The notes under the pieces: generated by a model
Database searches by the model: none
Seen by the model: the letters and a program-made list of their open reading frames with translations, nothing else
What the model was told of the DNA's origin: nothing
Made by a program: the position numbers and the translations under genes
Source: Charina bottae
Taxonomy: Eukaryota > Chordata > Lepidosauria > Squamata > Charinaidae
DNA length: 64,000 nt
NCBI GenBank assembly: GCA_023362775.1
Contig: JALMGJ010000004.1
Location: 56,380,798 to 56,444,797, forward strand
Reading direction: 5' to 3'
Shown here: one piece after another, positions 60,661 to 64,000 of the stretch
Numbering within the stretch: the stretch's first letter is position 1
How the letters are laid out: each line of letters opens with the position of its first letter

Positions 60661-63600
60661 GATGAATTTAAGTTTCTTCTGCTTTCTGGCCTGTGTTTTA
60701 TTTGCTCTGGCTGTCTTGCCATTACAATGGCTTTGTGAAACGTTCAGTTTTCTATGAGTTGCATACTTTCAGACAGACCTTCATCTACAAACAGTCTATA
60801 AGTCTGTTTCTAAAGTACTCCTCCTTTTTCTCCTCAAAATCACAATGTTCTGCAGCTCCTAAAGGCCTTTAATGAAGTTGTATTCTCTGGCCTTCTCATA
60901 GTACACATTTCTTTTTGGAATAACAAGAGCATCCAGTTTAGTCAAAGCAGTCTCATATTTATTCTTTTGACTCTCTTCTTCAAAAGTAAAGGATTTATAA
61001 ATATTATTTGCTTCCTACCCTGTGGCATAGAGAAAAGAGCTTACTTGTACAATTCTTTCTTCTTTTTGGAGCTTTGTCACCTGTCTGGAGCAGACAAATC
61101 TTTCTTTCCATTCAGGGCATACTACAGAATTGTGGAAGCTGAATGCTTCTGGAACAGGTAAATTAGCCATTTCTAAAGTTTGTGGATTTAAACTTAGACT
61201 TCTGACATTGAGTCATATAGCTCAGAGGACTAAAGCCATTAGAGTGTAACATTTTCTTTACTGTACAAGGAAAATGCCAAAATCAGAGATATATGTAGAA
61301 TATAAGGCTTCTATCACAGTTGGTTTCACTACCAATAAAATGCTTCCTATTGGTTGTAACATAACAAGATTCCCTCATGGTGACTATACATCAAACTGCA
61401 GAGTTAAACTGCAATTTTTGTAAGCTCTATACTTTTAATGTTTTCCTTGTATTTCAATAAACTAGCAACCATATTTTCTACTGCAGGTTGTCAAGCCATA
61501 TGCCTCTGGTTCATGTAATACATTAACAAACCCTTGCTGGATTGAAATAAAGGCCTATCTAATTCAGCATTCTTTTTTTGCAGTGGACAACCTGATGCCT
61601 ACAGAAAGACCACAAGCAGGAAAGCAGCAGAATAGCAATATTCTCATTTGTGTTTCCTATAAATTGGTATTTAGGGGCCTACAGCATCCAGTGTTGGAAC
61701 CAATATATAGCCTTTGACAAGCTGCTGTAGCCATGTATTGGGTGTTCCATAGGGACCCATTGTTTATTGCCTTCCAATACACTGTGGTTCTTCAAAACAC
61801 CAGTAGAGCCTTCCTCCAAGGCTGCTTAAAATATAACATGTAAGTAGCTCTTGTTTTTTTAATGTATTATCATATTTATGATTTCTGAGATTCCCTAAGG
61901 AAGGAAATACATAAGAATAAATATGAACAAATGAAGCTGCTGTATACTGAGTTAGCATTGCTCACTGTGTTCTTGAGTGATGTTAAAAGGGCCAATATCA
62001 GCAAAGTAATTTCAGTTCATAAATTTTGTTCAAGACAAGTTCCAATAATATAACCTCAATAGCTTCTTTCACAAGCATCTCTCTAGTAGGATTAGACATT
62101 ATAAATCCTATAATCTTCAACTTCACATTCTTAAATATTTCCCATAATGCTCAGGGTTTGCAGCAAAGCAGCCAAATCGATCTATCAGAAGAAAGTTCTG
62201 CAAAAAACTTCACATTTAGTCCATTCGTATTATGATCTTTGCATGATGATATTACCAATATTGTTTTTCAATTAGGATGATTTTTATTTAACATACATCA
62301 ATGCCCTTAAAATGGATTTCAACTCCTATAAATCTTATACAGTATGCCACCATACTAGAAGGTATCTGATTATGCAAACCTATAATATGCAATTTCTTTC
62401 TCTAATAGTTGGGTTATAGCTACAACTCTTAGAGCACAATTTATTTTTATCTCCATTTTGAGATTTATTTCCTGAAGGTTTACATTTTAGATAATTCAAG
62501 AAAAATGCACATTTAGTCCAAGTTAAACCAACAGATTTTAATTTAAATAATTATTCCTGGATTGGTAATTTGAATCCAGGATATCATAATGCATTACTGA
62601 AAAAAAATTAAAACCCTACAGATGAGAAGGAATTTTGTTGACTGTACAGAAAAGTAGCTTTTATTTTCTACATATTTCCTTCCAGCAAATTTGTACATAT
62701 ATAATCTGTTCCACAGAGCTGAACAAATAAATTGTTCTGAATAATTCATCTCATGAATTTATCTTCTTTTTCTTAATAAAATATCTTCAAGCACATCAGT
62801 TTTCCCATGCCATTCAATATTCAAAATTGGCCTGTTGTTTTATACTTCTAGAAAATATATTACAAATTAATTATAAGGTTCTTATGCTCATTTGATATAT
62901 GAGACATTGCAACAAAATATATTAAAGCCAAAACTTCATGATAATTTTATGAATTTGGCTATAAGTGTTCAGGTTGTTCCTTAATTCAAAATGAGGGAAA
63001 CATATAAAAGTCTTAATTCAGTGCTAGTGAGAAAGGACAGTTAATTCATCAAATCTAGCTATATGTTTGATGTTTCCATACCTTTATATCCAAGCAGAAT
63101 GATCAAGGTGGTAATCTCATAGTAAAAATACAAAAGAAAATGAAAGTAGCACAATAAAAATTAAAACAATGTAAATAAAATACAAGTTTAAAAGATGCCA
63201 AAACAGTTCAAAATGCCTAGTGGAAGAACACTCTTCTTCAAGAGAAACTATCCTGCGGTGTTACCATAATTTAAACAAAACAGCATTTGGCTCATGACTT
63301 TAGGCAATTTATTGATACATTTCCAACTTGATTCATATGCTCAAGGTCCCCTGACACAGAAGAATTAGATTCCTTCTCTAAAATATGTAAACCTTCTTTA
63401 GTAGAAAAACCCAAAGAATGGATATCAGGGCTGGGCTGGCCCCAATGCATTTTGTTGCCTGAGACAGAACAGCAAATGTGTCACCCTCTGCAAAAACCAT
63501 TAAAAAAGCCAACTTCACAGGAAATTGTAAATAAAAATTATAATTACAGTTTGAGAAGAGCTTCTTAATCTTTAGATGAAAAGTGCTAAGCCAGAATCAA

Positions 63601-64000
63601 ATAAAAGCATTTCTGTGAACTCTTTAAAATTCACAGCATATATTTTCCCAAGAGGAGAGTAAAAACTACTTTGATTTAGGTTCGTTTGGAAATAGCTATT
63701 TACACGGAACAGTTGATCCTCCTGTGCTAAAAGCTGTGGGAGGAAAATAAATGAAAGGAAAAGGGCCAGTCAGATCCTATGGGCTTGTTTCAGCTACACA
63801 CAGAAGAATTTCTTTCCCCACTGCTGCAGTTGAAGTACCAAACCTGGGCATGGTGGCAAGCAGCCAGATGTCACTGTCAGCCTACCCAAACCAATTTGCT
63901 AGAAAAAAAGGAGCCACAGCCAGAGGCATTTCCAGCATAAGGTGAGCTGAAGGAGCCTACAGAGCTGACAGATCTGGATACCATCCAAGGCAGCACCATG
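60661..64000. other. Intergenic sequence, no gene seen
   Basis: AT-rich, with no recognised gene. A frame at 63751-63945 runs into AAG-GTGAGC near 63941, a good donor-like sequence, but no family is recognisable. A fragment near 63425-63490 may be an old interspersed repeat. Confidence 0.45.

Overview
This window is vertebrate nuclear DNA. It is AT-rich and gene-poor, with two spliced coding exons set in long non-coding sequence. The repeats point to a squamate reptile (lizard or snake): BovB/RTE LINEs, L2- and CR1-clade LINEs, L1, a Penelope-like element, tRNA-derived SINEs of the Sauria type with BovB-like tails, hAT-type MITEs, and a long GATA/GACA microsatellite. No species can be named from the sequence alone.

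The only cellular gene I can support is PTCHD1, on the + strand. Its second coding exon is at 13169-13829 and its last coding exon at 40090-41744. They are joined by a GT-AG intron of about 26.3 kb with phase-1 ends that match exactly. Together they encode about 771 residues. The roughly 117 N-terminal residues of exon 1 are not in the window and must lie upstream of base 1. The product is a 12-pass Patched-related membrane protein with a sterol-sensing-type domain and a C-terminal PDZ ligand ending TTV. The sequence after 41744 looks like a long AT-rich 3' UTR, with a candidate poly(A) signal at 43932.

Region by region: 1-13168 is intron 1, with L2, BovB, a SINE split by a hAT insertion, a 1.2-kb retroposed insertion with an 18-bp target-site duplication, and two 5S-rRNA-like blocks. 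13830-40089 is intron 2, with a Penelope-like element carrying reverse transcriptase and GIY-YIG endonuclease, more BovB, two hAT MITEs with clean 8-bp duplications, SINEs and CR1 scraps. From about 33.0 to 37.6 kb this intron has almost no recognisable transposon. 41745-64000 is 3' UTR and intergenic sequence, with a well-preserved L2, an RTE-type 3' end with a GGA tail, a 3'-truncated L1, a BovB copy and several microsatellites.

The least ordinary observation concerns two Penelope-like 3' ends, at 23.2 kb and 14.9 kb. They share a 30-nt hammerhead-like core in which a stem pair has changed from G-C to A-U while the flanking motifs are kept. The window also shows SINE bodies paired with either a tRNA-like or a 5S-like head, a tandem-repeat size polymorphism inside a hAT MITE, and an unidentified basic, cysteine-rich reading frame near 21.4-22.3 kb. 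I found no operon-like system, CRISPR array or novel defence or biosynthetic locus, and none would be expected in this kind of DNA.
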